A stretch of DNA of 64,000 nt, taken from contig JAJTGR010000033.1 in NCBI GenBank assembly GCA_021299375.1, forward strand, positions 124,001 to 188,000, in the 5' to 3' direction. Positions 51,628 to 60,501 of the stretch are shown piece after piece; positions within the stretch are counted from its first letter, which is position 1, and each line of letters opens with the position of its first letter. The notes beneath the pieces were generated by a model. It was not told where the DNA came from. It did no database searches and saw nothing but the letters and a program-made list of their open reading frames with translations. Made by a program: the position numbers and the translations under genes. The stretch comes from Gemmatimonadota bacterium. Its GTDB lineage: Bacteria > Gemmatimonadota > Gemmatimonadetes > Gemmatimonadales > Gemmatimonadaceae.

Positions 51628-52502
51628 TCCGTCTTGCCCAGGGCCGCCGGGGCCGTGCTGCGCCCCACCACGCCGGCGAGTGCCACAATGGTGAGCACGT
51701 AGGGAATCATCTCCACGAACTGGCTTGGCACCAGCTGTGCGCCCTGCAACTGAATCTGCAGCGTCTCGGCGCCGGCAAAGAGCAGGCAAGCCACGGCCAC
51801 GCGCACCGGCTCCCAGCGGCCGAAGATCACCGCCGCCAGCGCAATGAAGCCGCGTCCCGCGGTCATGCCGTCGGTGAACTGATGCTGGTCGAGCGCGAGA
51901 TACGCGCCGCCGAGACTGGCCATGGCGCCTGCGAGATAGAGCCCCATGAGACGCAGGCGACCGACGTTCACCCCCAGCGACGCCGCGGCCTCGGGCTTCT
52001 CACCCACCGCGCGCACACGCAGGCCGAACGGCGTCTGGGCGAGCACCCATCCCAGTACCGGCAGCACCCCGAGGCCGATCCACACCACCGGATTCATGGC
52101 ACTGGCCAGCATGGCATTGCCGACGCCCTCACCACCGAACCCGGCCACACGCGGCGAGTTGCTCGAGCTGTCGAACACCAGGCGCAGAAAATAGCGCGTC
52201 GACGCCACGACGATGAGGTTGATGGCCACGCCCACCACCACCTGATTGGCCATGAAGCGCAGCGTGGCCACGGCGAGGATCGACGTGATGAACGCACCGG
52301 CCACCAGCGCGCCAAGCAGCCCTGCCCAGGCACTGTCGCCGTAGTACGCACCGAGCGCGGCGCCGAATGCCCCGCTCAGCATGAGCCCTTCCAGCCCGAG
52401 CGCGATAATGCCCACACGCTCCGACATCACGCCGCCGGCGGCCGCCAGCAGGTACGGCACCGCGATGCGCAGGGTCTGCAGCAGGAACAGCAGCACGATC
52501 AT
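51624..52502 (-). CDS. ABC nucleoside importer permease (second, NupQ/BmpD-like)
   Basis: The product is 292 residues with about eight transmembrane helices. Features of the BPD_transp_2 permease family include GGVMSERVGIIALGLEGLML, the GANQVVVGVAIN-type NQVVVGVAINLIVVASTRY segment and the EAA-like loop AVGEKPEAAASLGVNVGRLR. ATG 52502 overlaps the stop of the first permease (ATGA), and its own stop overlaps the MFS start. With the first permease it forms the membrane channel of a BMP-type importer. Confidence 0.93.
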   Translation of the reverse strand: MIVLLFLLQTLRIAVPYLLAAAGGVMSERVGIIALGLEGLMLSGAFGAALGAYYGDSAWAGLLGALVAGAFITSILAVATLRFMANQVVVGVAINLIVVASTRYFLRLVFDSSSNSPRVAGFGGEGVGNAMLASAMNPVVWIGLGVLPVLGWVLAQTPFGLRVRAVGEKPEAAASLGVNVGRLRLMGLYLAGAMASLGGAYLALDQHQFTDGMTAGRGFIALAAVIFGRWEPVRVAVACLLFAGAETLQIQLQGAQLVPSQFVEMIPYVLTIVALAGVVGRSTAPAALGKTE

Positions 52503-53608
52503 GCGCCAGCCCTCTGCCTGGTGGCGGCCTTGGGCAGCGAGGCGGTCACGCTCGCCGCCGCCGCCCGCAGTTGGCGCTGCACCTCGGGAACCGCCGTGGC
52601 CACCGACAGAATCACCACCGCCGTGAGAATATCGGTGAGCTGTTTGGGCACGATGGCATTCACCGCCAGGCCGCCTTGCGACAGCGTGCCGAAGAGCAGC
52701 GCCGCCGCCAGGATGCCGAACGGATGGTTGCGCCCCACCAGCGCCACCGCAATGCCGAGGAAGCCCGCGCCGCCAGCGAAGCCCTCCTCGTAGTAGCCTT
52801 TGTAACCCAGCACGAAATTGACGCCGCCCAGGCCGGCCAGCGCACCGGACAGGCACATGCTGGTGAAGAGCACCCGCGGCACGCGTACCCCGCCGTACTC
52901 GGCAGCATCCGGCTGCAAGCCCACCGCGCGCAGTTCGTAGCCGCTGCGGGTGCGGAACAGGTACCACCAGGTGGTGGCGGCGGCGACGGCGGCCAGCACG
53001 ATCACGAAATTTGCCGCACTGCCGCTGAAGACCGCGAAGGCATCGGCCAGGCGGGGCAGGCGCCCGGCGTTGATGTCGGGGGTGCGCAACGACTCCGGCA
53101 AGTGCAGGTGCGTGGACACGATGTAGTTGAGCAGCGCCAGCACGATGAAGTTGAGCATGATCGTCACGATCACCTCACTGGCACCGAAGCGCGCCCGCAG
53201 CGCGCCCGGCACCGCGCCCACGCCGCCGCCCACCAGCATGGCGGCCAGCAGGCAGAGGGGCACGGCCAGCAAGGCCGGCGTCCCCGTCGGCAGCAGCAGC
53301 CCCACCACCGCCGCGCCGAAACCGCCGGCCGCGAGCTGCCCTTCGGCGCCCACGTTGAACAGCCCCGCGCGACCGGCCAGCGCGAAGGCGAGGCCGGTAC
53401 AGGTGAGGGTCGTGGCCTTGTAGAGCACCTGGCCGATGCCGTACGGATTGCCCCACGTGCCCTTCACCAGCAGCGCGAACACCGTGGCCGGGGACTCGCC
53501 GAACGACAGGATGAGCAGGTCGCCGATGACCGCCGCCACGCACAGCGCAACGACCGGCGGCAGTACGGCTTCCCACACGCGCGTGGAGCGCAGTGATGCG
53601 CCGCTCAT
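52499..53608 (-). CDS. ABC nucleoside importer permease (first, NupP/BmpC-like)
   Basis: The product is 369 residues with about nine transmembrane segments. It belongs to the BPD_transp_2 family: LFNVGAEGQLAAGGFGAAVV, the FGASEVIVTIMLNFIVLALL helix, and the cytosolic loop RAVGLQPDAAEYGGVRVPRV contacting the ATPase. The start overlaps the ATPase stop (ATGA) and the stop overlaps the next permease start, so the four importer genes are translationally chained. Confidence 0.93.
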   Translation of the reverse strand: MSGASLRSTRVWEAVLPPVVALCVAAVIGDLLILSFGESPATVFALLVKGTWGNPYGIGQVLYKATTLTCTGLAFALAGRAGLFNVGAEGQLAAGGFGAAVVGLLLPTGTPALLAVPLCLLAAMLVGGGVGAVPGALRARFGASEVIVTIMLNFIVLALLNYIVSTHLHLPESLRTPDINAGRLPRLADAFAVFSGSAANFVIVLAAVAAATTWWYLFRTRSGYELRAVGLQPDAAEYGGVRVPRVLFTSMCLSGALAGLGGVNFVLGYKGYYEEGFAGGAGFLGIAVALVGRNHPFGILAAALLFGTLSQGGLAVNAIVPKQLTDILTAVVILSVATAVPEVQRQLRAAAASVTASLPKAATRQRAGA

Positions 53609-55143
53609 GCCGCAGCCCCCGTCATGTAGGGGCCGAGCCGTTCCGCGGTGCACTGTGCTGCGGGGAGCACGGTCACGAAGCGTCCACCGTACATCACCGC
53701 GATGCGGTCGGACAGTGCCAGCACCTCGGGGAGGTCGGCGCTCACCAGCAGGATGCCCTTGCCGGCGTCGCGCGCGGCGCGCAACTGCGCGTGAATGAAC
53801 TCGATGGCGCCCACGTCCACGCCGCGCGTGGGCTGCGCAGCCAGTAGCACACTGAAGTCGCGCCCCATCTCGCGCGCGATCACGATCTTCTGCTGGTTGC
53901 CCCCCGACAGTGCGCGCGCCGGCAGCGCCGGCATGGGCGGGCGGATGTCGAAGCGCTGCACCTGCTCGGTGGCGTTGGCCTCGATGCGGGCGCGATCGAG
54001 TCCGCGACGCGTACCGAAATGGTGCTGCCGCCCGAGAATGAGATTCTCGGCGATGGAGTAGTCGAGCACGAGCCCGCGGCGGTGCCGGTCTTCGGGGATG
54101 TGCGACAGGCCGGCGTCGGCGCGTTCGCGCACCGAGCGCCCCTGCAGCGCGCGCCCACCGAGTTCCGCCGTCCCTCCCTGCACCGGGCGCAGCCCCGCGA
54201 TCGCCTCGAGCAGTTCGGTCTGTCCGTTCCCCTCCACGCCGGCAATGCCCAGGATCTCCCCCGGTCGGATCTCGAATGACACGCCGTTCACCGCCGTCGT
54301 GCCCCGGTCAGATGACACCCGCAGGTCACGCACCGTGAGCACCGGTGCCGCCGTCGAGAGGGAAGCGCGGGACGATGCCTCGCCCACCGCGCCCATGGCG
54401 TCGAGGTGCAGGTTCACGTCGCGCCCTACCATGGCCCGCGCGATGTCGCGCGGCGTGGTGCCGGCCGTGGCAACGCGCGACACGGTGCTGCCAGCACGCA
54501 TCACGGTGATGGCGTCCGACACGGCGATCACTTCGTCGAGCTTGTGCGTGATGAGCACCACCGTGCCGCCGTCGGCGCGCAGCGTGCGCAGCACATCCCA
54601 CAGCTGCTGCACCTCGGGCGGCGAGAGCACCGCCGTCGGTTCGTCGAGGATGAGCACCTTGGCGCCGCGATACAGCGCCTTGAGGATTTCCACGCGCTGC
54701 GCCTCACCGACACTGAGGTCGGCGACCTTTGCCCCCGGGTCCACATGCAACCCGCACTTGTGGCAGAGCGCCGAGACCTCGAGGATGGCCCGGTGCAGGT
54801 CGAGGCGCGCGCCGGCGGTGGGCTCCATGCCGAGCACCACGTTCTCGGCCACCGTCAGCGTCGGTACAAGCATGAAGTGCTGGTGCACCATGCCGACGCC
54901 GGCCGCAATCGCCTCGCTGGTGCTCCAGCCGGTCACATCGCGACCGTACACCTCCACCGTACCGCCGTCGGGCGCATACATGCCCGCCAACACGCGCATC
55001 AGCGTGCTCTTGCCAGCGCCGTTCTCCCCCACCAGTGCGTGGATGTCGCCACGCGGGACCTCGAGTGAGGCATCGCGATTGGCCACCACGCCCCCGAACG
55101 TCTTCACGACGTGCTGCATGCGGATGGCGATCGGTGCACTCAC
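53605..55143 (-). CDS. ABC nucleoside importer ATPase, double NBD (NupO/RbsA-like)
   Basis: The product is 512 residues from GTG 55143, overlapping the stop of the binding-protein gene (GTGA). The first NBD has Walker A GENGAGKST, the Q-loop MVHQHFMLVPTLTVAENVVL, an LSVGEAQR signature and Walker B VLILDEPTAVLSP. The second NBD has a degenerate Walker A, GVEGNGQTE, with signature LSGGNQQK and VLLAAQPTRGVD in place of the usual Walker B Glu. This asymmetry is normal for the RbsA/NupO class. It powers uptake through the two permeases encoded downstream. Confidence 0.94.
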   Translation of the reverse strand: MSAPIAIRMQHVVKTFGGVVANRDASLEVPRGDIHALVGENGAGKSTLMRVLAGMYAPDGGTVEVYGRDVTGWSTSEAIAAGVGMVHQHFMLVPTLTVAENVVLGMEPTAGARLDLHRAILEVSALCHKCGLHVDPGAKVADLSVGEAQRVEILKALYRGAKVLILDEPTAVLSPPEVQQLWDVLRTLRADGGTVVLITHKLDEVIAVSDAITVMRAGSTVSRVATAGTTPRDIARAMVGRDVNLHLDAMGAVGEASSRASLSTAAPVLTVRDLRVSSDRGTTAVNGVSFEIRPGEILGIAGVEGNGQTELLEAIAGLRPVQGGTAELGGRALQGRSVRERADAGLSHIPEDRHRRGLVLDYSIAENLILGRQHHFGTRRGLDRARIEANATEQVQRFDIRPPMPALPARALSGGNQQKIVIAREMGRDFSVLLAAQPTRGVDVGAIEFIHAQLRAARDAGKGILLVSADLPEVLALSDRIAVMYGGRFVTVLPAAQCTAERLGPYMTGAAA

Positions 55144-56189
55144 TGGGTGCCCCCGCGCGTACTGGGCACGGTGATCCTGCCGGCGATGATGTCGGCGGAC
55201 AAGCCATCGAGCCGCGCACGCACGTCGGCGGGAATCAGCGCGGCGTTGTGGTCGTCGTCGACATACCCGACACCTTTCTCGGCGAGACCGAACTGCTGCA
55301 CCCCGCCGGTGAATGTGCCCTCCTTCACCGACTTCACGGCCTGGAACACCGACTCGTCGATCCCCTTCACCATGCTCGTCAGAATGAAGCCCGGGGCCTC
55401 GTTGTACTGATCGGCGTCGACGCCGATGGCCAGCTTGTTGGTGGTGCGTGCGGCTTCGAATACGCCGAGCCCCGTGGAGCCGGACGCGTGGAAGATCACG
55501 TTCACGCCCTGGTTGTACATCGCCAGCGCCATCTCCTTGCCGCGCCCCGGATTGCGGAACGCTTCGGGGGTCACGCCGGCATAGTTCGCAATCACCGTGC
55601 AGTCGGGGCACACGTGCAGCACCCCGGCGCGGTACCCGGCCTCGAACTTGTGAATGAGGGCGATGTCCATGCCGCCCACGAAGCCCACCTTCTTGCTCTT
55701 GCCCACCAGCGCCGCGAGTGCCCCGACGAGGAATGAGCCCTCCTCTTCGCGGAACTTGAGCGCCTTGAGGTTGGCCGGCAGCGGCAGTGCGTGACCGGCG
55801 GCATCGGTGGGCAGCGCGAGGTCCACGTCGGCAAAGCGGATGTTCGGATACTCCTTCGCCAGCGTGAGGATGTCGTCGGTGAAGATGAACCCCACGCCGA
55901 TCACGAGATCCATGCCTTCGGCGGCCAGGAGCCGCAGCCCCGCCTCTCGGTCGGAGCCCTCGCCGGGCTCGATGTAGGTCACGCGGGCGCCGAGCTCCTT
56001 CGCCGCCCGTTCGCCGCCCAGGTAGGCGCCGTCGTTGAACGACTTGTCGCCGCGGCCACCGACGTCGAAGACGATGCCGACATCGAGGCCGTCGGAGGAG
56101 TCCGCCACGGTGGCGCCGGCGGGGCGGACGGTGAGAAGGGCGACGTGGGCGGCGAGGAGCGCCCCGATCAGAAAGAGGGTGCGGCGCAT
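55140..56189 (-). CDS. BMP family ABC substrate-binding protein (nucleoside-type)
   Basis: The product is 349 residues with a Sec signal (MRRTLFLIGALLAAHVALLT, cleavage near AGA). No lipobox is present, so it should be a free periplasmic protein. BMP hallmarks are VGIVFDVGGRGDKSFNDGAY at the N-terminus, VGFVGGMDIALIHKFEAGYR and NVIFHASGSTGLGVFEAA. In this family the equivalent Asp and aromatic residues bind purine nucleosides. It is the first gene of the chained importer operon. Confidence 0.94.
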   Translation of the reverse strand: MRRTLFLIGALLAAHVALLTVRPAGATVADSSDGLDVGIVFDVGGRGDKSFNDGAYLGGERAAKELGARVTYIEPGEGSDREAGLRLLAAEGMDLVIGVGFIFTDDILTLAKEYPNIRFADVDLALPTDAAGHALPLPANLKALKFREEEGSFLVGALAALVGKSKKVGFVGGMDIALIHKFEAGYRAGVLHVCPDCTVIANYAGVTPEAFRNPGRGKEMALAMYNQGVNVIFHASGSTGLGVFEAARTTNKLAIGVDADQYNEAPGFILTSMVKGIDESVFQAVKSVKEGTFTGGVQQFGLAEKGVGYVDDDHNAALIPADVRARLDGLSADIIAGRITVPSTRGGTQ

Positions 56190-56256
56190 GGCCCCGAAGG
56201 TTGGCCGTCCGAGGCCGGATCGGGAAGCCCTTCCCTCGACGCCGCGGGGGCGGTCA

Positions 56257-57489
56257 TCAGCGCGTGGCCGGAGCCGTACGCCACAAGCCGTTCAACATGT
56301 CGCTGGCGAAGAATCCTGACGGCGACCAGTGCACCCCCCACACGAACACGGCGTCCACGCCGTTGCCGGAATAGGCGGCCTTCTCGCGCCCCATGAGCGC
56401 CAGATCGCAGCGGCCGTCGGCGGTGCGCTGGGCGGCGGTGCAGCTCCCCAGATCCCCGCGCACATCCAGCACCCGAACCCCGGCGTTGTAGTAGGCGGCA
56501 TAGGCAAATCCATTGGCCTCGTCCACCGAGAAATTGTGCGTCCCGGCGCCCGGGACCGCGTACACGGCCACCTCCCGCGGGGCCGACAGGTCGCCGAGGT
56601 CCACCACATGTATGTCGCCGCTGGACGATGAGCCCACCGTGCCCGGCCCCTCCTGCCCGACCAGCAGATAACGGCGCGACGATGTGACCGGGTCGTGGAG
56701 CCACCAGATGTTGTGCACCTGCCCACCAACGGTCTGCGCTCGCGAAATCAGGCGCGGCGCCGCCACGCTCCCGCCACGCGCCCCGATATCCCAGATCCCC
56801 ACCCCGTCGTTCCAGTCGGCCGTGAAGAGCAGGCCGTCGCGCACGAAGACGTCGTGCACGAAGGGGCTGCCCATCTGCTGCGACCACACCGTGCGGGGAT
56901 TCCGCGGGTCGCTCAGGTCGAGCACGACCAGGCGCGCTGGCACACCGCTGGCCGGGTCGACCGCGCAGAAGGCGTACAACACGCCGTTCACCCGGGCCAG
57001 CTCCGCCGTGTGCACGCCGTAGCGCAACTCGCCGCCGGTGGTGCGCACGAGCAGCTGCGGCCGGCGCGGATCGGCCAGCGAGAAGAGGGCCACGCCGCCG
57101 TTCGGGTTCGGTTCGATGGCCACCAGCATCAAGCCGCCGTCGTCGGACACCTGCACGTCGCCCGTGGTGGTGGCGTTGGCCACCAATACGCTGTCGACCA
57201 GCCGCGGCTGATTGGCGCTGACGTCCCAGATCTTCACCGCGTTGCCACGCACACCGCCACGCGTACCCCATGTGGTGGTGTAGGCGGTCGTGCCTCGCAC
57301 CCACAGCTCGGCGGTAAACCGCTCGGTCACCGCCCCCAACCCGAGATGCGTGAGTCGGCCAGGCACCGGGGTTGGCGTCGTGGGTAACGTCGGCGTGGTC
57401 GGGGGGAGGGCGGACGACGTGGTCGCGTCGTCGCCGCCACCGCAGGCGGCGAGCATGGCCAGCAGCACCAGCGAACGGAGACGCGGCAT
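56257..57489 (-). CDS. LVIVD-repeat beta-propeller lipoprotein
   Basis: The product is 410 residues from ATG 57489 (MPRLRSLVLLAMLAAC), which gives a clean lipobox LAAC. In-frame ATGs at 57525 and 57501 are alternatives; the first would overlap the upstream gene. A Pro/Thr-rich linker (PPTTPTLPTTPTPVPG) follows, then about six propeller blades with strands like AVKIWDVSANQPRLVDSVLV, LVVLDLSDPRNPRTVWSQ and IHVVDLGDLSAPREVAVYAV, the pattern of LVIVD repeats. It is presumably a surface or periplasmic binding protein. No catalytic residues are recognised. It follows the outer-membrane-like gene directly on the same strand. Confidence 0.8.
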   Translation of the reverse strand: MPRLRSLVLLAMLAACGGGDDATTSSALPPTTPTLPTTPTPVPGRLTHLGLGAVTERFTAELWVRGTTAYTTTWGTRGGVRGNAVKIWDVSANQPRLVDSVLVANATTTGDVQVSDDGGLMLVAIEPNPNGGVALFSLADPRRPQLLVRTTGGELRYGVHTAELARVNGVLYAFCAVDPASGVPARLVVLDLSDPRNPRTVWSQQMGSPFVHDVFVRDGLLFTADWNDGVGIWDIGARGGSVAAPRLISRAQTVGGQVHNIWWLHDPVTSSRRYLLVGQEGPGTVGSSSSGDIHVVDLGDLSAPREVAVYAVPGAGTHNFSVDEANGFAYAAYYNAGVRVLDVRGDLGSCTAAQRTADGRCDLALMGREKAAYSGNGVDAVFVWGVHWSPSGFFASDMLNGLWRTAPATR

Positions 57490-57514
57490 CGGCACGGGCA
57501 TCAGCAGCAGGGGG

Positions 57515-58801
57515 TCAGGGCGCATCGTGGAGCCCGTGGGTATGGGGGCGGGGCAGGGTGGCAATGTGCGCCGGGTCGAGCACTCCGTACCGACCCATGC
57601 GCTCGCGCATGGAACCAACATGCAGCCGGGCGCCCAGCGTCACCGACCACTGGCGCGCCGCGCCGTAGAACTCGGCCGGGATGAACACCGCCGGGGTGCG
57701 CCGCGCCTCGGCCAGGGCGCTGGCCACTTCGGCGAAGGGGCGCAGCTGCACACCGCCCAGCGACCACGCCGGCGCGGCCAGCTGCACCGTGCCGATCGTC
57801 CAGCGCGTCACGCCGATGATCTGGAAGTCGATGTGGCCGGCACTGCTGCGGAACAGGTCCAGCAGTCGCTCGTGCTCCGGGCGTTCGGTGCGCTCGGCGC
57901 GCGCTGCCAGCGCCCAGCCGCGCCAGCTCGCGGCGCCCTCGGCCAGCACCGACTTGAACCTGAACGCGCGCTGGCGGCCGAGCCCCTCGTCGGTACGCGC
58001 GAACTCCACCAGCGCGTAGCGCCACCGGCGCGTCGACGACGTGGCGGCGTAGCGCAGCGACGTGCTGAGCTGGCGATGATCGAACGCGCCGCCTTGCGTG
58101 ATGCCGGGGCTGCGCACGAACGCCCGGCTGGCCTGCCATTCCAGCGCCGCCGTCGGCGCCACCGTGAGCCGGGTGCTGTGCGAGTCGCCTACGCGCTGCC
58201 AGCGCGGCGCCACAAAGGGCGACACCGGTTCATCGCCGTTGAACCACGCCTGCTCCAGCGTGAGGTGCCGCGACGCGCGCCGCAGTTGCACCGCACCCAC
58301 GGCCTGCACCCGCTCGATGACCTGCGCGTGATGATGGTTGACCGGATACTTCATGAACGGCCGCATCATCGGGTCGTCGGTACCGTAGGGCGTGAAGCCC
58401 TTGCCCACCGCCAGCGAGGCACGCCACGGCCGCTCCGCCGGCGAGACGGCCGCCAGCATGACCTCGTGCACCAGCGTATGCGGGTGCCGGCGGTCCACGT
58501 ACCCTTCGCCGTACATGCCGGCGTTGAGCTCGCCGCGCCGCAGCGTGTACCCCTCGAAGTTGACCGTGGCGGTGCCGCGCAGCCACCCGCGGGAAGCCGC
58601 CGCCATGAGGTTGGGCTGCGTGAGGTACCCTTCGGTGAAGCGGCGCCCCAGCAGCGCCGGATCGGCCGACGTGACGCCGCCGATGGCCATGACGCCGAGT
58701 TCCCGGAGCGGGGCCGACTGCGCCGGGAGCGGAGCCCACGCGACCGCGGCGACCTGAAAGAGCGTGGCCACCAGCGGCAGGCCCGGCACGGCGTTTGGCA
58801 T
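57515..58801 (-). CDS. Exported hypothetical protein, probable outer-membrane beta-barrel
   Basis: The product is 428 residues with a Sec signal (MPNAVPGLPLVATLFQVAAV, cleavage near LPAQS). The mature chain alternates short polar and hydrophobic strands with Trp, Tyr and Arg at their ends (WRASLAVGKGFTPYGTDD, RWRYALVEFARTDEGLG, WTIGTVQLAAPAW, WSVTLGARLHVGSM). This is compatible with a 16- to 18-stranded porin-like barrel. It is His-rich near the middle (KYPVNHHHAQVIE) and at the C-terminus (PHTHGLHDAP), which could bind metal. No family is recognised. The gene shares a strand and probably a transcript with the LVIVD lipoprotein, starting 74 nt after the TPR gene and its stem-loop. Confidence 0.7.
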   Translation of the reverse strand: MPNAVPGLPLVATLFQVAAVAWAPLPAQSAPLRELGVMAIGGVTSADPALLGRRFTEGYLTQPNLMAAASRGWLRGTATVNFEGYTLRRGELNAGMYGEGYVDRRHPHTLVHEVMLAAVSPAERPWRASLAVGKGFTPYGTDDPMMRPFMKYPVNHHHAQVIERVQAVGAVQLRRASRHLTLEQAWFNGDEPVSPFVAPRWQRVGDSHSTRLTVAPTAALEWQASRAFVRSPGITQGGAFDHRQLSTSLRYAATSSTRRWRYALVEFARTDEGLGRQRAFRFKSVLAEGAASWRGWALAARAERTERPEHERLLDLFRSSAGHIDFQIIGVTRWTIGTVQLAAPAWSLGGVQLRPFAEVASALAEARRTPAVFIPAEFYGAARQWSVTLGARLHVGSMRERMGRYGVLDPAHIATLPRPHTHGLHDAP

Positions 58802-58816
58802 GTCCCAAGATACGAA

Positions 58817-58850
58817 CGCGCCCGGATCCCTGCTTCGGGATCCAGGCGCG
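58817..58850 (-). terminator. Stem-loop after the TPR gene
   Basis: CGCGCCCGGATCCC (58817-58830) pairs with GGGATCCAGGCGCG (58837-58850) with one mismatch around a 6-nt loop. It sits between the TPR stop (58876) and the next start (58801). The run after it on the minus strand is only weakly T-rich, so partial termination is likely. Confidence 0.55.
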
Positions 58851-58875
58851 TCGTGTCGCGTGGCGCGTCAGCGTG

Positions 58876-60393
58876 TTACTTGATCGGCTTGTACCGATAG
58901 CCGTAGATCTTCTCGCCGTCGGCCTTGAGGACGATCTCCTTCCGCTCGCCCTTCTTGAGTGCGCCGGTCGACCCGGTGGCCGACGCCACCACGTTGCCGG
59001 CGGCATCGAGGAACTCGGCGGTCACCGAGTAGGTGCCGGTGGCCGCGATCTGCTCCAGCGACAGCGTCAGCGTGGCGTTCTGCGCGCCGCGCGAGAAGCC
59101 CGCCACGTCGACCTTCACCGGCAGCGCCTCGGCGATGGTGTTGTACTTCACCAGCGTATCCGTCCACGTCTTTTTCTCGGCCGGGAGCTTGGCCGCCTTG
59201 CCCAGCCCCTGCGCGGCGTAGGCGAACATCATCCAGCCGTCGTAGTTGTTGGGGTCGATCTCCACCAGCTTGCGCGACGGTGCGAACATCTCCTGGAACT
59301 TGTCCTTGCCGTAGTACGTGGCGGCCAGATTGCGCAGGCCGTCCCGGTTGTTGGGATTCTTCCGCACCGCCGCCTCGAACAGCTTGAGGGCGTCGTCGGC
59401 CTTGTTCGAGCGCGTCGCGATCACGCCGGCCATGGTGAGCGAGATGTCGGTGGCCTTGTCCGGCGCCGCCAGCAGCCCGGCGTACACCTGCGGGATGCTC
59501 GCGGTGTCCTTGGCCATCGTGAGCGCGTCGGCCCAGCCGTTGTACAGGTTGGCCGCGTCCGGGCTGTCGGGGTTCACCTCGAGCAGCGCCTTGAACGAAC
59601 CGGCCGCTTCCTTGGCCATGGCCACCTGGTCGGCGCCCTGCGCGCCGCTGGCCATCTCGAGCTGGCTCATGGCCGTGTAGTACATCGAGCTGTTGCGCAG
59701 TTCGCGGTACGACGTGTCGGTGCCGGCGCGCTGCACGACATGCCCCCAGTGCAGGATGGCCGTCTTCTTGTCGCCGCGGGCGTTGGCCACGTTGGCCAGC
59801 ACGTAGTGCGGGTACGGGCTCTCGCCGCTCAGCTTCATCGACCGCTTGGCGTAGAACTCGGCCGAGTCGAGGTTGCCGCCGTTGGACGCACTGAGCGCCG
59901 CCTGCGTGTTGGCCAGCCACGCCTCGTTCTGGCGCATGGCCTTCACGTCGTCCGCGCACGCCGGGGCCGCTGCGACGACGCCCTTGAACGCGGCGTCGAG
60001 GCCGTCAACGATGTCATAGGGCTCGGCGGGATTGCTCACGAACCCGAGGCTGCCGCGCGTCGGTGCGTGGCCGATACCGGGTTCCATCGCCCAGATCAGC
60101 AGGGCCTGCGACAGCGTGTAGTTGTAGCCGGCGAGGTTCTTGGCGAAGCGTTCGGGCTTCGTGTCGAGCTCCTTGATGATCCCCATGAGGATCTTCTTGC
60201 GCTCCTCCGGGTTCTGGGCGGACTTGGCGCGCTGGAACGTCAGCGACATCACCGCCAGTTCCTTGGGGGTGTTGGGGTCGATCGAGCAGGCGGCGGTCAC
60301 CCCACCCGGCTGCGCAGCGGCCGTGGCCGGCACCACGCCGACGCCGGTGAGCGACACTGCAGCCACGGCACTGGCCATGAACGTCAGACGCAT
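58876..60393 (-). CDS. Exported TPR-repeat protein
   Basis: The product is 505 residues from ATG 60393, preceded by AGAGGA at 6-nt spacing. A signal peptide (MRLTFMASAVAAVSLTGVGV) is cleaved near ATAAAQ. Helical TPR-like repeats follow (AEFYAKRSMKLSGESPYPHY, ALKLFEAAVRKNPNNRDGLR, MFAPSRKLVEIDPNNYDGWM), with the Pro-Asn-Asn turns typical of TPR units. A C-terminal beta domain (about 420-505, ATLTLSLEQIAATGTYSVTA) resembles an immunoglobulin-like fold. It is a periplasmic protein-interaction scaffold of unknown partner and is divergent from nadB. Confidence 0.82.
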   Translation of the reverse strand: MRLTFMASAVAAVSLTGVGVVPATAAAQPGGVTAACSIDPNTPKELAVMSLTFQRAKSAQNPEERKKILMGIIKELDTKPERFAKNLAGYNYTLSQALLIWAMEPGIGHAPTRGSLGFVSNPAEPYDIVDGLDAAFKGVVAAAPACADDVKAMRQNEAWLANTQAALSASNGGNLDSAEFYAKRSMKLSGESPYPHYVLANVANARGDKKTAILHWGHVVQRAGTDTSYRELRNSSMYYTAMSQLEMASGAQGADQVAMAKEAAGSFKALLEVNPDSPDAANLYNGWADALTMAKDTASIPQVYAGLLAAPDKATDISLTMAGVIATRSNKADDALKLFEAAVRKNPNNRDGLRNLAATYYGKDKFQEMFAPSRKLVEIDPNNYDGWMMFAYAAQGLGKAAKLPAEKKTWTDTLVKYNTIAEALPVKVDVAGFSRGAQNATLTLSLEQIAATGTYSVTAEFLDAAGNVVASATGSTGALKKGERKEIVLKADGEKIYGYRYKPIK

Positions 60394-60501
60394 GACGTAT
60401 CCTCTGAACGGAAAGAAGCGGAGAAGACTGGATGAGCAGTGTACCCACTGCCCCGGCCAGGGGTTCTGTTGGGGACGGGAAGTCCTTTGATTGAAACTAC
60501 T

